Notes: generated by a model from the letters alone, not told the origin. A stretch of 64,000 bases of DNA from Hyphomicrobiales bacterium (GCA_900473745.1 UCMW01000007.1:738244-802243); one strand, 5' to 3'; shown: positions 54,413 to 62,952, numbered from the stretch's first letter. Made by a program: numbers and translations.

Positions 54413-55338
54413 TGAGGCTGAATGAAGAGGCAAGAGGCGTCTACGTCATAGCCCTCACCCCTTTCACGGAGAAGGGTGACCTCGACCTGGACAGCACGGA
54501 CCGTATGGTCGATTTCTACCTCGAACGAGGCGCGACGGGACTGACCGTGCTTGGGATGATGGGCGAAGCGCAAAAGCTCACCATCGAGGAATCGCAGACC
54601 TACGTCCGACGCATCCTTCACAGGGTCGATGGCCGCGTGCCGGTCGTTGCGGGGGTCTCAGCTGCGGGCTTTGCCCAAATGCAGGCTCTGACCTCGATGG
54701 TGATGGATGACGGCGCGGCTGGCGTGATGATCGCTCCCCCATCATCCCTGCGCAACGATCAGCAGATTGTCACCTACTACAAGCAGGCGGCGGAGTTCAT
54801 CGGCGATACGCCTTTCGTGCTGCAGGATTTCCCGCTCGTCACGAGCGTCACCATCCCCGTCTCCGTCATCCAGACGATCATCGAACAAATCCCGACCTGC
54901 GTTTGTCTGAAACACGAGGACTGGCCCGGTCTTTCCAAGATTACCGCACTACGAACCGCTTCGGAGACGCACGGTAAGAGGCGCATTTCGATCCTGTGCG
55001 GTAATGGTGGCGTCTTCCTGCCCGAAGAGATGGCGCGCGGAGCAGACGGCGCCATGACAGGCTTTGCCTATCCGGAGATGATGCGCGACGTCGTCCACTA
55101 TAACGAGCAGGGAAATCCGGAGCGCGCCCAGGACATCTTCGACGCCTATCTCCCCCTTGCCCGCTACGAACAGCAACCGGGTCATGGTCTTTCCATCCGG
55201 AAATACATCATGGCGAAACGTGGCGCGATCGCCACGCCGGCCCTGCGCAAACCGGGGGGAGCCCTGTCTCCCGCCGATATCAGCGAGATCGAGCGCCTGA
55301 TTGCGCGCCAGGACAGAAGATTGAAGGAACTCGGCTGA
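54409..55338 (+). CDS. Dihydrodipicolinate synthase (DapA) family aldolase/lyase
   Basis: A 309-residue TIM-barrel protein. Schiff-base lysine in CVCLKHEDWPG near residue 165; the GLTVLGMMGEAQKLT loop near 44 corresponds to the family's G(T/S)TGE region. The motif around the usual catalytic tyrosine (YNxP) reads VLQDFPLVTS, with Gln-Asp-Phe in place. It probably cleaves or condenses a 2-oxo acid from the pathway rather than making dihydrodipicolinate. The ATG at 54409 follows AAGGAGACAGCCA. Confidence 0.85.
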   Translation: MMRLNEEARGVYVIALTPFTEKGDLDLDSTDRMVDFYLERGATGLTVLGMMGEAQKLTIEESQTYVRRILHRVDGRVPVVAGVSAAGFAQMQALTSMVMDDGAAGVMIAPPSSLRNDQQIVTYYKQAAEFIGDTPFVLQDFPLVTSVTIPVSVIQTIIEQIPTCVCLKHEDWPGLSKITALRTASETHGKRRISILCGNGGVFLPEEMARGADGAMTGFAYPEMMRDVVHYNEQGNPERAQDIFDAYLPLARYEQQPGHGLSIRKYIMAKRGAIATPALRKPGGALSPADISEIERLIARQDRRLKELG

Positions 55339-56120
55339 TGGAACTCGGCTTGAAAAACAAAACCGCTCTCGTGCTGGGTGCGAGCAGCGGACTGGGTGCG
55401 GCGATCGCCCGAGGGCTCGCGGAAGAAGGGGTGACAGTCCATGCCGCCGCCCGAAACACCTCGGCCATCTCGGCATGGGCTTCCGAGCTCGCACCGACGT
55501 CAGGTCCCGTCATCCCGCTGCAGCTCGACCTCTCGGATATCGACAGCGTGAATAAGGCCGTCCAGTCGCTCGTGGCGGCAGGGGGTATCGACATCCTCGT
55601 CAACAACTCTGGTGGCCCGCCGCCAGCCGCAGCCGTCGATGCGAAACGGACGGACTGGATCAATCACTTCGAGACGATGGCAGCCAACATCTTTCATCTG
55701 ACCACCAGTCTTCTGCCTGGCATGCGGGAGAAGCGCTGGGGTCGAATCATATCGATCGCTTCGTCAGGGGTGGAGCAGCCGATCGCACGGCTGGCGCTGT
55801 CCAATGGCATTCGCTCGGCCCTGATCGGCTGGTCGAAGACGCTAGCTGCGGAAGTAGCCGCAGACGGCGTCACGGTGAACGTGATCCTTCCGGGGCGCAT
55901 TCACACACAAAGGGTGGACGAACTCGACGCAGCCGCAGCCAGCCGCTCAGCCAAGAGTGTCGAGCAGATAGCGGCCGAATCCGCAGCCGGCATTCCGACG
56001 GGACGCTACGGCCGCCCGGAGGAATTCGCCGCCGTCGCCGTCTTCCTGGCCTCCGAGCCAGCCTCGTATGTGACGGGAAGCAAGATCCGCGTGGATGGCG
56101 GTGCCATCAGATCCGTCTGA
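55338..56120 (+). CDS. SDR-fold oxidoreductase with non-canonical active site
   Basis: A 260-residue short-chain dehydrogenase fold. Cofactor motif LVLGASSGLGAAIARGL near residue 12, NNSGGPPPA near 87, serine in ISIASSGVEQP near 137, and the C-terminal GSKIRVDGGAIRS. The catalytic Tyr-x3-Lys is replaced by Ser-x3-Arg in LALSNGIRSALIGW near 154. The start shares a base with the preceding stop. It may bind NAD(P) with a different catalytic residue or act as a non-reductive SDR. Last gene of the operon. Confidence 0.85.
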   Translation: MELGLKNKTALVLGASSGLGAAIARGLAEEGVTVHAAARNTSAISAWASELAPTSGPVIPLQLDLSDIDSVNKAVQSLVAAGGIDILVNNSGGPPPAAAVDAKRTDWINHFETMAANIFHLTTSLLPGMREKRWGRIISIASSGVEQPIARLALSNGIRSALIGWSKTLAAEVAADGVTVNVILPGRIHTQRVDELDAAAASRSAKSVEQIAAESAAGIPTGRYGRPEEFAAVAVFLASEPASYVTGSKIRVDGGAIRSV

Positions 56121-56137
56121 CGCCGGATTAATCAAAA

Positions 56138-56164
56138 CGGACGGACATGCAATATGTCCGTCCG
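56138..56164 (+). terminator. Stem-loop at the end of the twelve-gene operon
   Basis: A perfect 11-bp stem (CGGACGGACAT / ATGTCCGTCCG) with a 5-nt loop, 17 nt after the SDR stop. No U-run follows on the plus strand; four A residues precede it, so a Rho-independent terminator is more plausible on the minus strand. Plus-strand function is likely 3'-end protection or weak termination. Confidence 0.55.
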
Positions 56165-56314
56165 AAACACCTTCGCTCAAAACCCGACGTGCCATGCGAT
56201 TTGCAGGGCTGCTCCAACTGAAGGGATCAGGCAGTCAGAAAATCCGCCATCTCCGCATTGCGGTCTTGCGGTCCCTATCAAGCGCCTCTGGAGACTTGAA
56301 TACCTTCCCTCGGG

Positions 56315-56460
56315 TTATATTTTTTGCCGCTTTTCGAATTCGACTGGCGACAGCATCCCGCTACTGACATGTTTGCGTTTGGGTTGGAGAACATCTCGAT
56401 GTAGTCGAACATGTCTGGCGAGCTTCATCGCGTGCCCGGTAGACCTTGCGACGTATACGC
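56315..56460 (-). mobile_element. IS3-family transposase remnant (orfB C-terminus)
   Basis: On the minus strand, IRRKVYRARDEARQ leads via a one-base frame shift near 56415 into MFDYIEMFSNPNAN, and SGMLSPVEFEKRQKI ends at a TAA at 56317-56315. This is the end of an IS3-family transposase and resembles the remnant at 63337-63951, which lies on the opposite strand. All earlier parts of the element are gone. From 56165 to 56314 nothing else was recognised. Confidence 0.8.
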
Positions 56461-56558
56461 TGCCGCTCATCGTCGGAAAGCCGCGGATCACTCTTTCGCC
56501 ACAGCCGCCCTTTGACCACGAAGTATCTGCCGTCTGGAGTGTCGGGGTAGAAGCTCAT
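56457..56558 (-). pseudogene. Small protein gene cut by the IS3 remnant
   Basis: The minus-strand ATG at 56558 follows GGAAGGATACCA and opens MSFYPDTPDGRYFVVKGRLW, then RKSDPRLSDDERQR. This resembles the N-terminus of a small, widespread uncharacterised rhizobial protein. At about residue 34 the reading frame runs into IS3 transposase sequence, so only about 100 bp of the gene survive. Confidence 0.6.
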
Positions 56559-56577
56559 TGGTATCCTTCCGAATTCA

Positions 56578-56603
56578 GGAACAATCCTGCGGCCTTGTGG
56601 TTT
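56578..56603 (+). promoter_or_regulatory. EcfG-type stress promoter candidate
   Basis: GGAAC at 56578-56582 and GTTT at 56600-56603 with 17-nt spacing match the alphaproteobacterial general-stress sigma factor consensus (GGAAC, about N17, GTT). It would drive the 58-residue protein and exonuclease III genes about 150 bp downstream. Confidence 0.5.
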
Positions 56604-56748
56604 CGATGTCGAGGTCGCGGCGTGTCAAACGGACACGACCGAGATGGTGAACGCAGCGGTTTTTCCGTTTTCTCGCTGCGGGCAACGAAACGCCAGGCGA
56701 GCACCCAACCGGTCCGCCGCGAACTCGCTGAGAAACAGGAGAATAGGC

Positions 56749-56925
56749 ATGTCGAATCGTGAGCTTATCGATACTGGAACCGACAAACGCTACGTCCGCC
56801 GTGACGAAGACGGCAAGTTCAAGGGCTCTGTCGATGTCGGACGCTCCCTGTCCGCCGACAAGCGCCACGACGCCAAGAATGATACCAAACCCGGCCAAGG
56901 CGACCAAGGTGATCACAAACGGTAA
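56749..56925 (+). CDS. Small hydrophilic protein of unknown function
   Basis: A 58-residue, highly charged protein (MSNRELIDTGTDKRYVRRDE, DGKFKGSVDVGRSLSADKRH, then KNDTKPGQGDQGDHKR). The ATG follows AGGAGAATAGGC. It has no hydrophobic segment and is rich in Asp, Lys and Gly, suggesting a disordered stress-related protein. Only 3 nt separate it from xthA, and a candidate stress promoter lies upstream. I do not recognise a named family. Confidence 0.7.
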   Translation: MSNRELIDTGTDKRYVRRDEDGKFKGSVDVGRSLSADKRHDAKNDTKPGQGDQGDHKR

Positions 56926-56928
56926 GCC

Positions 56929-57741
56929 GTGAAGATTGCCACATACAACGTCAATGGTGTGAACGGCCGCCTCGAAGTACTCCTGCGATGGTTGGAGGCA
57001 GCGTCGCCCGATGTCGTCTGTCTTCAGGAGCTAAAAGCACCGGACACCAAATTTCCCGCGAAAGCGATTGAGGCAGCCGGCTACGGCGCTATCTGGCACG
57101 GTCAAAAATCCTGGAATGGTGTCGCCATCCTCGCAAAAGGTTGCGAGCCGCTGCTCACGCGCAAAGGGCTGCCAGGCGATCCGGACGATAATCAAAGTCG
57201 ATACATCGAAGCGGCAACTGATGGGATGCTCATCGGCTGTCTCTATCTCCCGAACGGCAATCCGTATCCGGGACCAAAGTTCGAGTACAAGCTTAAGTGG
57301 ATCGAGCGTTTGGCCACCTATGCTGCCCAACTGCTTGAGTTGAAAGTTCCGGTGATCCTCGCTGGCGACTACAATGTCATGCCGACGGACCTGGATGTCT
57401 ACAAGCCGGAGCGGTGGGTCAACGATGCTTTATTCCGCACGGAGGTAAGGAACGCATATAAGCGGCTTGTCGAGCAGGGGTGGACGGACGGGATACGCGA
57501 GCTTCACCCGGACGAACGTATATACACTTTCTGGGACTATTTCAGGAATGCATTCGGTCGGAATGCGGGGCTGAGGATCGACCACTTTCTTCTCAGTCCA
57601 GACCTTGCGACTAGGCTCTCTGGGGCTGGCGTCGACCGGGAAGTACGGGGTTGGAACCATACCAGTGACCATGCACCTGCATGGGTCGAGCTGTCGAAGA
57701 AACCAAGCAAAAAGGCAAATAGCATGGCTGACGATTGGTGA
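56929..57741 (+). CDS. xthA: Exodeoxyribonuclease III
   Basis: A 270-residue AP endonuclease/3'-5' exonuclease. Catalytic motifs: ATYNVNGV near residue 4, VCLQELKAP near 30 (metal-binding Glu), LAGDYNVMPTDLD near 144 and SDHAPAW near 252 (Asp-His). GTG start. It repairs abasic and 3'-blocked sites after oxidative damage. Probably a second copy besides a housekeeping one; here it is co-transcribed with a small stress-like protein. The 206 nt between it and the kinase gene hold nothing recognised. Confidence 0.9.
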   Translation: MKIATYNVNGVNGRLEVLLRWLEAASPDVVCLQELKAPDTKFPAKAIEAAGYGAIWHGQKSWNGVAILAKGCEPLLTRKGLPGDPDDNQSRYIEAATDGMLIGCLYLPNGNPYPGPKFEYKLKWIERLATYAAQLLELKVPVILAGDYNVMPTDLDVYKPERWVNDALFRTEVRNAYKRLVEQGWTDGIRELHPDERIYTFWDYFRNAFGRNAGLRIDHFLLSPDLATRLSGAGVDREVRGWNHTSDHAPAWVELSKKPSKKANSMADDW

Positions 57742-57947
57742 GGCTCGACCAGGAGTAGTGCTGAAGATCTCGAGAAGGCGGTAGTCGAGGCGCGTGTCCG
57801 GAAGATAAGTTTGCGGCGATGAACCACGCACTTCCCCGCCTCGCATGACGCTCGAGCATGAGCCCGACACCCCGGAGACTGATGGTGCGACGCAACCACC
57901 AAGGACGGCTCTGCCCTATCATCGGTTACCCGGGCAACAGACCACTT

Positions 57948-59999
57948 TCACATGAGCTTGCTTAGCACCAGAGCTAGCTGCTCTTGCGAATATGGTTTCC
58001 CCAGTCGCGCAACATCGATTTCCACGCCAGGCGGTAAGTCGGCGTAGCCCGAAGCCATGACGGTGGGCATGCTGGGCAGGCGTGCTTTCACAGCTTTTAT
58101 CAATTCGGCACCCGTCATGCCAGGCATCGAGTAATCGGTAATCACGACATCGAAAGCTTCGCCACCGTCGATCAGGGTGAGCGCTTCCTTACCGGAATAA
58201 ACTTCGATGACTTCGTGGCCAAGGTCGGTCAGCATGTCAGCCGAACTCATTGCTATCAGCACATCGTCGTCGACAAGCAGGATTCGTTTGGGAGCACTCG
58301 TGGCCGTGCTCTCCACGGCACTGGCTTGTTCAGGCTCGGCGACTTCGGTTGCCGAGACCGGGATCCAAAGCTGAGCCGTTGTTCCTTTTCCGAGTGAACT
58401 TGTGAGCTTTAGCTCACCTTCCAGCTGCAACGCCAAGCCATGCACCATGGAAAGGCCCAGTCCTGTGCCCTTGCCGAGCTCCTTGGTTGAAAAGAAGGGC
58501 TCGATCGCCTTCTGTAAAGTCTCTGCATCCATGCCCAAACCTTGGTCGATGACCGACAGAACGACATAACGTCCACAGGCCAGTCCACCAGTCGACGGAG
58601 CCTGCTCGGCTTCGTGGAGATCAACACGGATCGCTCCGCCTTCCGGCATCGCGTCACGCGCATTCACGACCAGATTGAGCAAGGCAAGCTCAATCTGATT
58701 TGCGTCGGCCAGAACCGGCGGCAAGTGCCCAGGAACATGCACATCGATGACAATAGCCGATCCCACGGATTGCTGGAGGAGCCCCTGCATGTCCGCAACC
58801 AAGGTGCCAAGATTGACCGGTCCGACCTGGAGGTCCTGGCGCCGTGCAAAAGCCAACAGGCGCTGGGTGAGCGAAGCTCCCCTTTGTGCCCCTTGATATG
58901 CGCCGTCGATCAGGCGTGCTGCTCTGGCATCACCTTGAACATGCTTCCGCAGAAGTTCGAGGTTGGCCAGCACTGCCATAAGCAGATTGTTGAAGTCGTG
59001 CGCGACGCCGCCTGTCAGTTGGCCGATCATCTCCATCTTCTGGGCCTGGCGAAGCTGTTCTTCCGCGCGCTCGCGCTGGCTGACCTCGGCGAGCATCTGC
59101 TGATGCGTCTCTTCCAGCTCTCGCGTGCGCTCCGCCACGCGTTCCTCCAGCATCACATTGAGATGGCGCTGCTGCGCTTCCGCCTGCATGCGGTCGGTGA
59201 TATCGGCAGAGACCCCCACAAGCTTGACCGGGCGCCCTGCCCGGTCCCGGTCGAGCTGGGCGCGGGTCTCGACGGCACGGATCGATCCATCCGGCTTCAT
59301 GATGCGATAGGTGATTGCATATTCCGACCCGGTCTCGATGCTGTTGCGCACGGCAGCCTTCATGCCTTCGACATCTTCGGGGTGGATTATGTGAAGCAGA
59401 TCCTCGTAGGTAAAATGATCCGTCGCCGCCCGGCCGAAGATTTCCCGGCAGGTCTGTGAGGTGGTCAACCCATTGTCGGCAAGGTTGAATTCCCAGGCCC
59501 CAAGACGGCCGGCCTCAAGCGCGATCTGAAGCCGCCTTTGTCCTTCCCTGACGTCTTCGATACGGTTGCGCGCCTCATATTGCCGACGACGCCCTCGCAT
59601 GGACGACCGGGCAACACTGACGAAGGTCGTCGGATGGAAAGGCCGCTCGATGAAACTGACATTGCCCAAGAGCTCGGAAAGCCGGCCTGCAGCGGGATTG
59701 CGCTCTGGCCCGCCGCCCCTTGCGGTCAAGATGATGAAAGGCAAATCCGACCAGCTGGGCTGTGCCTTGATCCACTCGGACATTAGGCGCAAATCTGCCG
59801 ACCTGAGTGTCTCCTCGGTCATGAGCGCAAAAGCCACATCCTCGCCGAGGCCTGATATCAGGTCGTCAAGCCGGGGGACGATTCTTGCGTCCACCTCCGC
59901 TTCTCGGAGCATCGCAACGATTATCTGGCCGTCGCGACCCAGCGGAGCATGGACCAGGGCATGTACATCGCTGTCAGGAATTGGACCTATCCTCTTCAA
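57948..59999 (-). CDS. Hybrid sensor histidine kinase (PAS, HisKA, HATPase, receiver)
   Basis: A 683-residue soluble kinase. Residues 25-135 look like a receiver without the phospho-aspartate (FALMTEETLRSADLRLM, PFIILTARGG). A PAS domain follows near 155-285, then a coiled coil. Histidine box GGVAHDFNNLLMAVLANLEL near 335-354, N-box ALLNLVVNARDAMPEGG, G-box GTGLGLSMVHGLA. The C-terminal receiver has VVITDYSMPGMTG and LGKPYSQEQ. The gene overlaps the end of the KaiC gene by 26 nt, so the two proteins are probably made and used together. Confidence 0.9.
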   Translation of the reverse strand: MKRIGPIPDSDVHALVHAPLGRDGQIIVAMLREAEVDARIVPRLDDLISGLGEDVAFALMTEETLRSADLRLMSEWIKAQPSWSDLPFIILTARGGGPERNPAAGRLSELLGNVSFIERPFHPTTFVSVARSSMRGRRRQYEARNRIEDVREGQRRLQIALEAGRLGAWEFNLADNGLTTSQTCREIFGRAATDHFTYEDLLHIIHPEDVEGMKAAVRNSIETGSEYAITYRIMKPDGSIRAVETRAQLDRDRAGRPVKLVGVSADITDRMQAEAQQRHLNVMLEERVAERTRELEETHQQMLAEVSQRERAEEQLRQAQKMEMIGQLTGGVAHDFNNLLMAVLANLELLRKHVQGDARAARLIDGAYQGAQRGASLTQRLLAFARRQDLQVGPVNLGTLVADMQGLLQQSVGSAIVIDVHVPGHLPPVLADANQIELALLNLVVNARDAMPEGGAIRVDLHEAEQAPSTGGLACGRYVVLSVIDQGLGMDAETLQKAIEPFFSTKELGKGTGLGLSMVHGLALQLEGELKLTSSLGKGTTAQLWIPVSATEVAEPEQASAVESTATSAPKRILLVDDDVLIAMSSADMLTDLGHEVIEVYSGKEALTLIDGGEAFDVVITDYSMPGMTGAELIKAVKARLPSMPTVMASGYADLPPGVEIDVARLGKPYSQEQLALVLSKLM

Positions 60000-61482
60000 G
60001 CATATCCAATAGCGGCTGTCCCTCGCCGACGAAGAGCGGGACGCCCGTCAAGATCCCTTGAAACCCGGTCAGAGGCTCGCCAAGCGTCAGGCCCTCATTG
60101 CGGATCCTAAATTCGCGAATGGTATCCTCGTGCTGGCCGGTGCGTTTCTTGATGACCGAGATTGCCCGGCGCACGCGCCCTTGAGCTTCAAAGTAGCGGA
60201 GCAGAATGACGGTGTCGGCAAGGTAAGTGACATCCACGGGGGATCGCATGTCGCCGACCAGTCCGTGCTGTGCCACGGTTATGAAAGTGTTGGCACCTTG
60301 CCTGTTCAGATACTGCAGAAGCTCGTGCATATGCAGGATGAGCGCATTTTCTCCTGGCATAGCCGCCTGATAGCCATTGATGCTGTCGATAACGACTGTC
60401 CTGGCGTCAAATCCAGCAACCCGGTCTCTCACACGCTGGGCAAATTCACCTGGTGAGAGTTCTGCTGCGTCGAGCTGCTCGATATGAATGAGGCCCTCAT
60501 CCTGCATGGCTTCGAGGTCGATCCCCATCTCCTTTGTTCGGGAAAAAAGCAGGCCCAACTCCTCGTCGAAGATGAAAATGGCCGCTCGCTCTCCACGCTT
60601 GACGGCGGCCTCGACGAATTGAAGTGCAAATAGACTTTTTCCCGTCCCAGCGGGTCCAATGAGGAGTGTGCTGGAGCCACGCGCGATTCCACCTCCAAGC
60701 AGATCATCGAATTCGCCTATGCCCGTGGCAAGCACGCTTCGCTCAAAGCCCGAACGGTGCTCGATCGCACGCAATCTCGGGAAGACAGCCACTCCGCCAG
60801 TCTTGATGACAAAATCATGATAGCCCCCGCGGAAGGCCTGGCCTCTATATTTGAGGACCCTGAGCCTGCGCCGTTCTGAGCCATAATCAGGTGCCAGCTG
60901 TTCCAGGTGGACAACCCCATGCACCACGCTGTGGACGGTTTTGTCACTGGCATCTGAGGTCATGTCGTCCAGAAGAAGCACCGTCGCGTCCGAACGCGAG
61001 AAGAAGTGTTTCAATGCCAGTATCTGCCGACGGTATCGAAGCGATCCCTGAGCGAGCAGTCTGATTTCGGACAGGCTGTCGATTACAACTCGATGGGGCT
61101 TCACCCGCTCGAACGCCTCGAAAATGAGCTTCGTCGTCTCTCCGAGCTCCAGGTCGGAAGAGTAAAGCAAGCTCTGCTGCTGCTCGGCATCGAGCAGGCT
61201 TTCCGGCGGAACGAGTTCAAAGATTTTGATCTCGTCCCCGATCTCCATCCCGTGCGAGAGAGCGCTGTCGCGCAGCTCCTTTTCGGTTTCGGAAAGGGTA
61301 ATGTACAGGCAGCGCTCGCCCGCATTTTTCCCTTCCAGAAGGAAATGCAATGCGATCGTGGTTTTGCCGGAACCGGGTGCCCCCTCGAGCAAGAAGACGT
61401 GACGACGCGTCAGCCCTCCGGAAAGAATGTCGTCGAGCCCCACGACCCCGGTCTTTGCTTTCCCCGTCACGCTCTCTTGCAT
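59974..61482 (-). CDS. kaiC: KaiC-like RecA-fold ATPase
   Basis: A 502-residue protein with two RecA-type domains. Domain 1: Walker A EGAPGSGKTT near residue 35 and catalytic glutamates in ITLSETEKELRD. Domain 2: Walker A GPAGTGKSL near 280, DEELGLLFSRTKEMG and VVIDSINGYQ. The late region DVTYLADTVILLRYFE aligns with the cyanobacterial segment holding the phospho-Ser/Thr pair; by eye that pair reads Thr-Tyr here. No kaiA or kaiB is nearby. It is likely an ATP-dependent timing or stress-signalling partner of the overlapping histidine kinase. Confidence 0.88.
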   Translation of the reverse strand: MQESVTGKAKTGVVGLDDILSGGLTRRHVFLLEGAPGSGKTTIALHFLLEGKNAGERCLYITLSETEKELRDSALSHGMEIGDEIKIFELVPPESLLDAEQQQSLLYSSDLELGETTKLIFEAFERVKPHRVVIDSLSEIRLLAQGSLRYRRQILALKHFFSRSDATVLLLDDMTSDASDKTVHSVVHGVVHLEQLAPDYGSERRRLRVLKYRGQAFRGGYHDFVIKTGGVAVFPRLRAIEHRSGFERSVLATGIGEFDDLLGGGIARGSSTLLIGPAGTGKSLFALQFVEAAVKRGERAAIFIFDEELGLLFSRTKEMGIDLEAMQDEGLIHIEQLDAAELSPGEFAQRVRDRVAGFDARTVVIDSINGYQAAMPGENALILHMHELLQYLNRQGANTFITVAQHGLVGDMRSPVDVTYLADTVILLRYFEAQGRVRRAISVIKKRTGQHEDTIREFRIRNEGLTLGEPLTGFQGILTGVPLFVGEGQPLLDMLEEDRSNS

Positions 61483-61540
61483 AGGTCCTCCGGCTAAGCT
61501 CCATCATGCTGGGCTCAAATCGATATTCGACTTGATGAAA

Positions 61541-61566
61541 GACGCCGAGAGCCGGCCAATTGTTCC
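61541..61566 (-). promoter_or_regulatory. EcfG-type promoter candidate upstream of kaiC
   Basis: Read on the minus strand, GGAAC at 61566-61562 is followed after 17 nt by CGTC at 61544-61541, one mismatch from the GGAAC-N17-CGTT stress consensus. It lies about 60 bp before the kaiC start. The rest of the 61483-61778 interval holds only the candidate for the divergent gene. Confidence 0.4.
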
Positions 61567-61723
61567 ATCGGGCGGATACCGCGCTTTGAATAACCGTCGA
61601 TCACGTATCACATGACAGGTGCCGATAGTTCAACATTGCGAAGGAGGCTGACGGCGAAGGTCGCAAGCACAGCGGCAACGCGAAGAACCGAGAAAGGGGG
61701 CCGCGTCCGCACTAACACTGGAC

Positions 61724-61748
61724 GGAACATCCCCCGCGCTGAAGCGTC
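61724..61748 (+). promoter_or_regulatory. EcfG-type promoter candidate upstream of the MgtC-family gene
   Basis: GGAAC at 61724-61728 and CGTC at 61745-61748, spacing 16. One mismatch from the -10 consensus; 30 bp before the start codon. Weak on its own, better supported by similar sites nearby. Confidence 0.35.
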
Positions 61749-61778
61749 TGGCAAGATCCTCTAACCGGAACGATACGC

Positions 61779-62243
61779 ATGACCTGGCTCGACAGTATCC
61801 ACCCTAGTTTTGATCTTCTCGCCCACCTCGGCGCATTGGCATTCGCCTACATCCTCGCCTTGCCAGTCGCGTGGGATCGGGAGCGTAATGAACGCAGCGC
61901 AGGGCTCAGAACGTTTCCCTTGGTTGCCATTGCGGCCTGTGGTTTCATCCAGGCGACAGAGGGGATCACGCAAGGCAATGCCGAAGCGACCGCCCGTATC
62001 GTCGAGGGACTGATCAACGGGGTCGGCTTTATCGGCGGAGGCGCCATTCTGGTCGGCAAAGTCGGCACGAAGGGAACTGCCACGGCTGCCAGCCTCTGGG
62101 CCACAGGGGCAATGGGGACGGCCGTCGGACTGGGCGCCTATGACACTGCAATCGTGCTCTCGATCGTCACGTTCGCAACCCTCCGCATCATGACGAACTT
62201 CAAGACAGAGGGGACGCAAGGCCAAACAGACAATGACGAATAG
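61779..62243 (+). CDS. MgtC/SapB family membrane protein
   Basis: A 154-residue inner-membrane protein with four to five hydrophobic segments. Family motifs: ERNERSAGLRTFPLVAIAAC near residues 36-55, GLINGVGFIGGGAILVG near 77, and TAASLWATGAMGTAVGLGAY near 101. MgtC proteins help growth at low magnesium, acid or inside hosts by modulating ATP synthase or phosphate uptake. The C-terminal soluble domain of MgtC proper is absent, as in SapB-type members. Confidence 0.88.
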   Translation: MTWLDSIHPSFDLLAHLGALAFAYILALPVAWDRERNERSAGLRTFPLVAIAACGFIQATEGITQGNAEATARIVEGLINGVGFIGGGAILVGKVGTKGTATAASLWATGAMGTAVGLGAYDTAIVLSIVTFATLRIMTNFKTEGTQGQTDNDE

Positions 62244-62309
62244 GAATTGTCTGGAGGACCGCCGCAGGTGATCGCGTAAAGATTGAGGGGCCTAGCCTCC
62301 CTAATCTTC

Positions 62310-62924
62310 CTAACTTGTCTCGCCCGGTTGGGGAGGTCGGAATGGCCGGCTCACATAGGCGGAGTTGAGAATGCCAAACCGCCAAGGCCGATCTCGCGCC
62401 TTGGAAATGCCGATGCGCGGCCCCGTAACGACAATTGTCTCGTCTTGGCTAGCGTGAAGTGAAAATGGGGGCGATGAGGCCATGAAACCGTTGAACTCGT
62501 TCGTGACTCCCAAGGCCTGACAGAGATTACCGGGCCCTCGACAAAGGATCCGGGCATCTGACACGCTTCGCCGGGCAGCCATCAGGCCGAGCCCCTCAAC
62601 GGGCTCCAGCGCACGGATGAGGACCGCGCTCGCGCGCGTACATACGAAATTGAGACACCAGTGGCGGCCATACGAGCGATAGATATAGACAGTTCCCGGA
62701 GGACCGAACATCGCGGCATTCGTCTTGGTCAGACCTTTGAAGCTGTGCGAGGCTTCGTCATCTGGACCATAGGCCTCCGTCTCCACGATGACGCCCCCGC
62801 ATCCGTTCACCAGGAGTCGTACACCCAACAATGCTCTTGCGACAAGATCGGGAGGACGCGCGAAAAATGCGTCATTCAAACCGGTAGATACGCGCTTGCC
62901 CAGTCTGGATGGCTGCTTCGTCAT
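62310..62924 (-). CDS. DNA-3-methyladenine glycosylase (AAG/MPG type)
   Basis: A 204-residue base-excision glycosylase. The catalytic stretch IVETEAYGPDDEASHSFKG near residues 46-64 and YIYRSYGRHWCLNFVC near 79 are hallmarks of the family. The ATG at 62922-62924 gives the usual length; the frame continues 55 codons further upstream but overlaps the neighbouring 105-residue gene. It removes alkylated or deaminated purines. Next to exonuclease III it reinforces a repair theme. Confidence 0.88.
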   Translation of the reverse strand: MTKQPSRLGKRVSTGLNDAFFARPPDLVARALLGVRLLVNGCGGVIVETEAYGPDDEASHSFKGLTKTNAAMFGPPGTVYIYRSYGRHWCLNFVCTRASAVLIRALEPVEGLGLMAARRSVSDARILCRGPGNLCQALGVTNEFNGFMASSPPFSLHASQDETIVVTGPRIGISKARDRPWRFGILNSAYVSRPFRPPQPGETS

Positions 62925-62952
62925 GGCCAGCAAACGAGCATTTGTAGCTTCG

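Noticed and set aside
55326..55350. Direct repeat GGAACTCGGCT at the DapA/SDR junction
   Set aside because: An 11-bp repeat, 14 bp apart, coding for ELG at the end of one protein and the start of the next; probably incidental or a minor local duplication, with no regulatory logic evident.
57742..57947. Possible small genes between xthA and the kinase
   Set aside because: Short frames have no ribosome site or family resemblance and run antisense into neighbouring genes.
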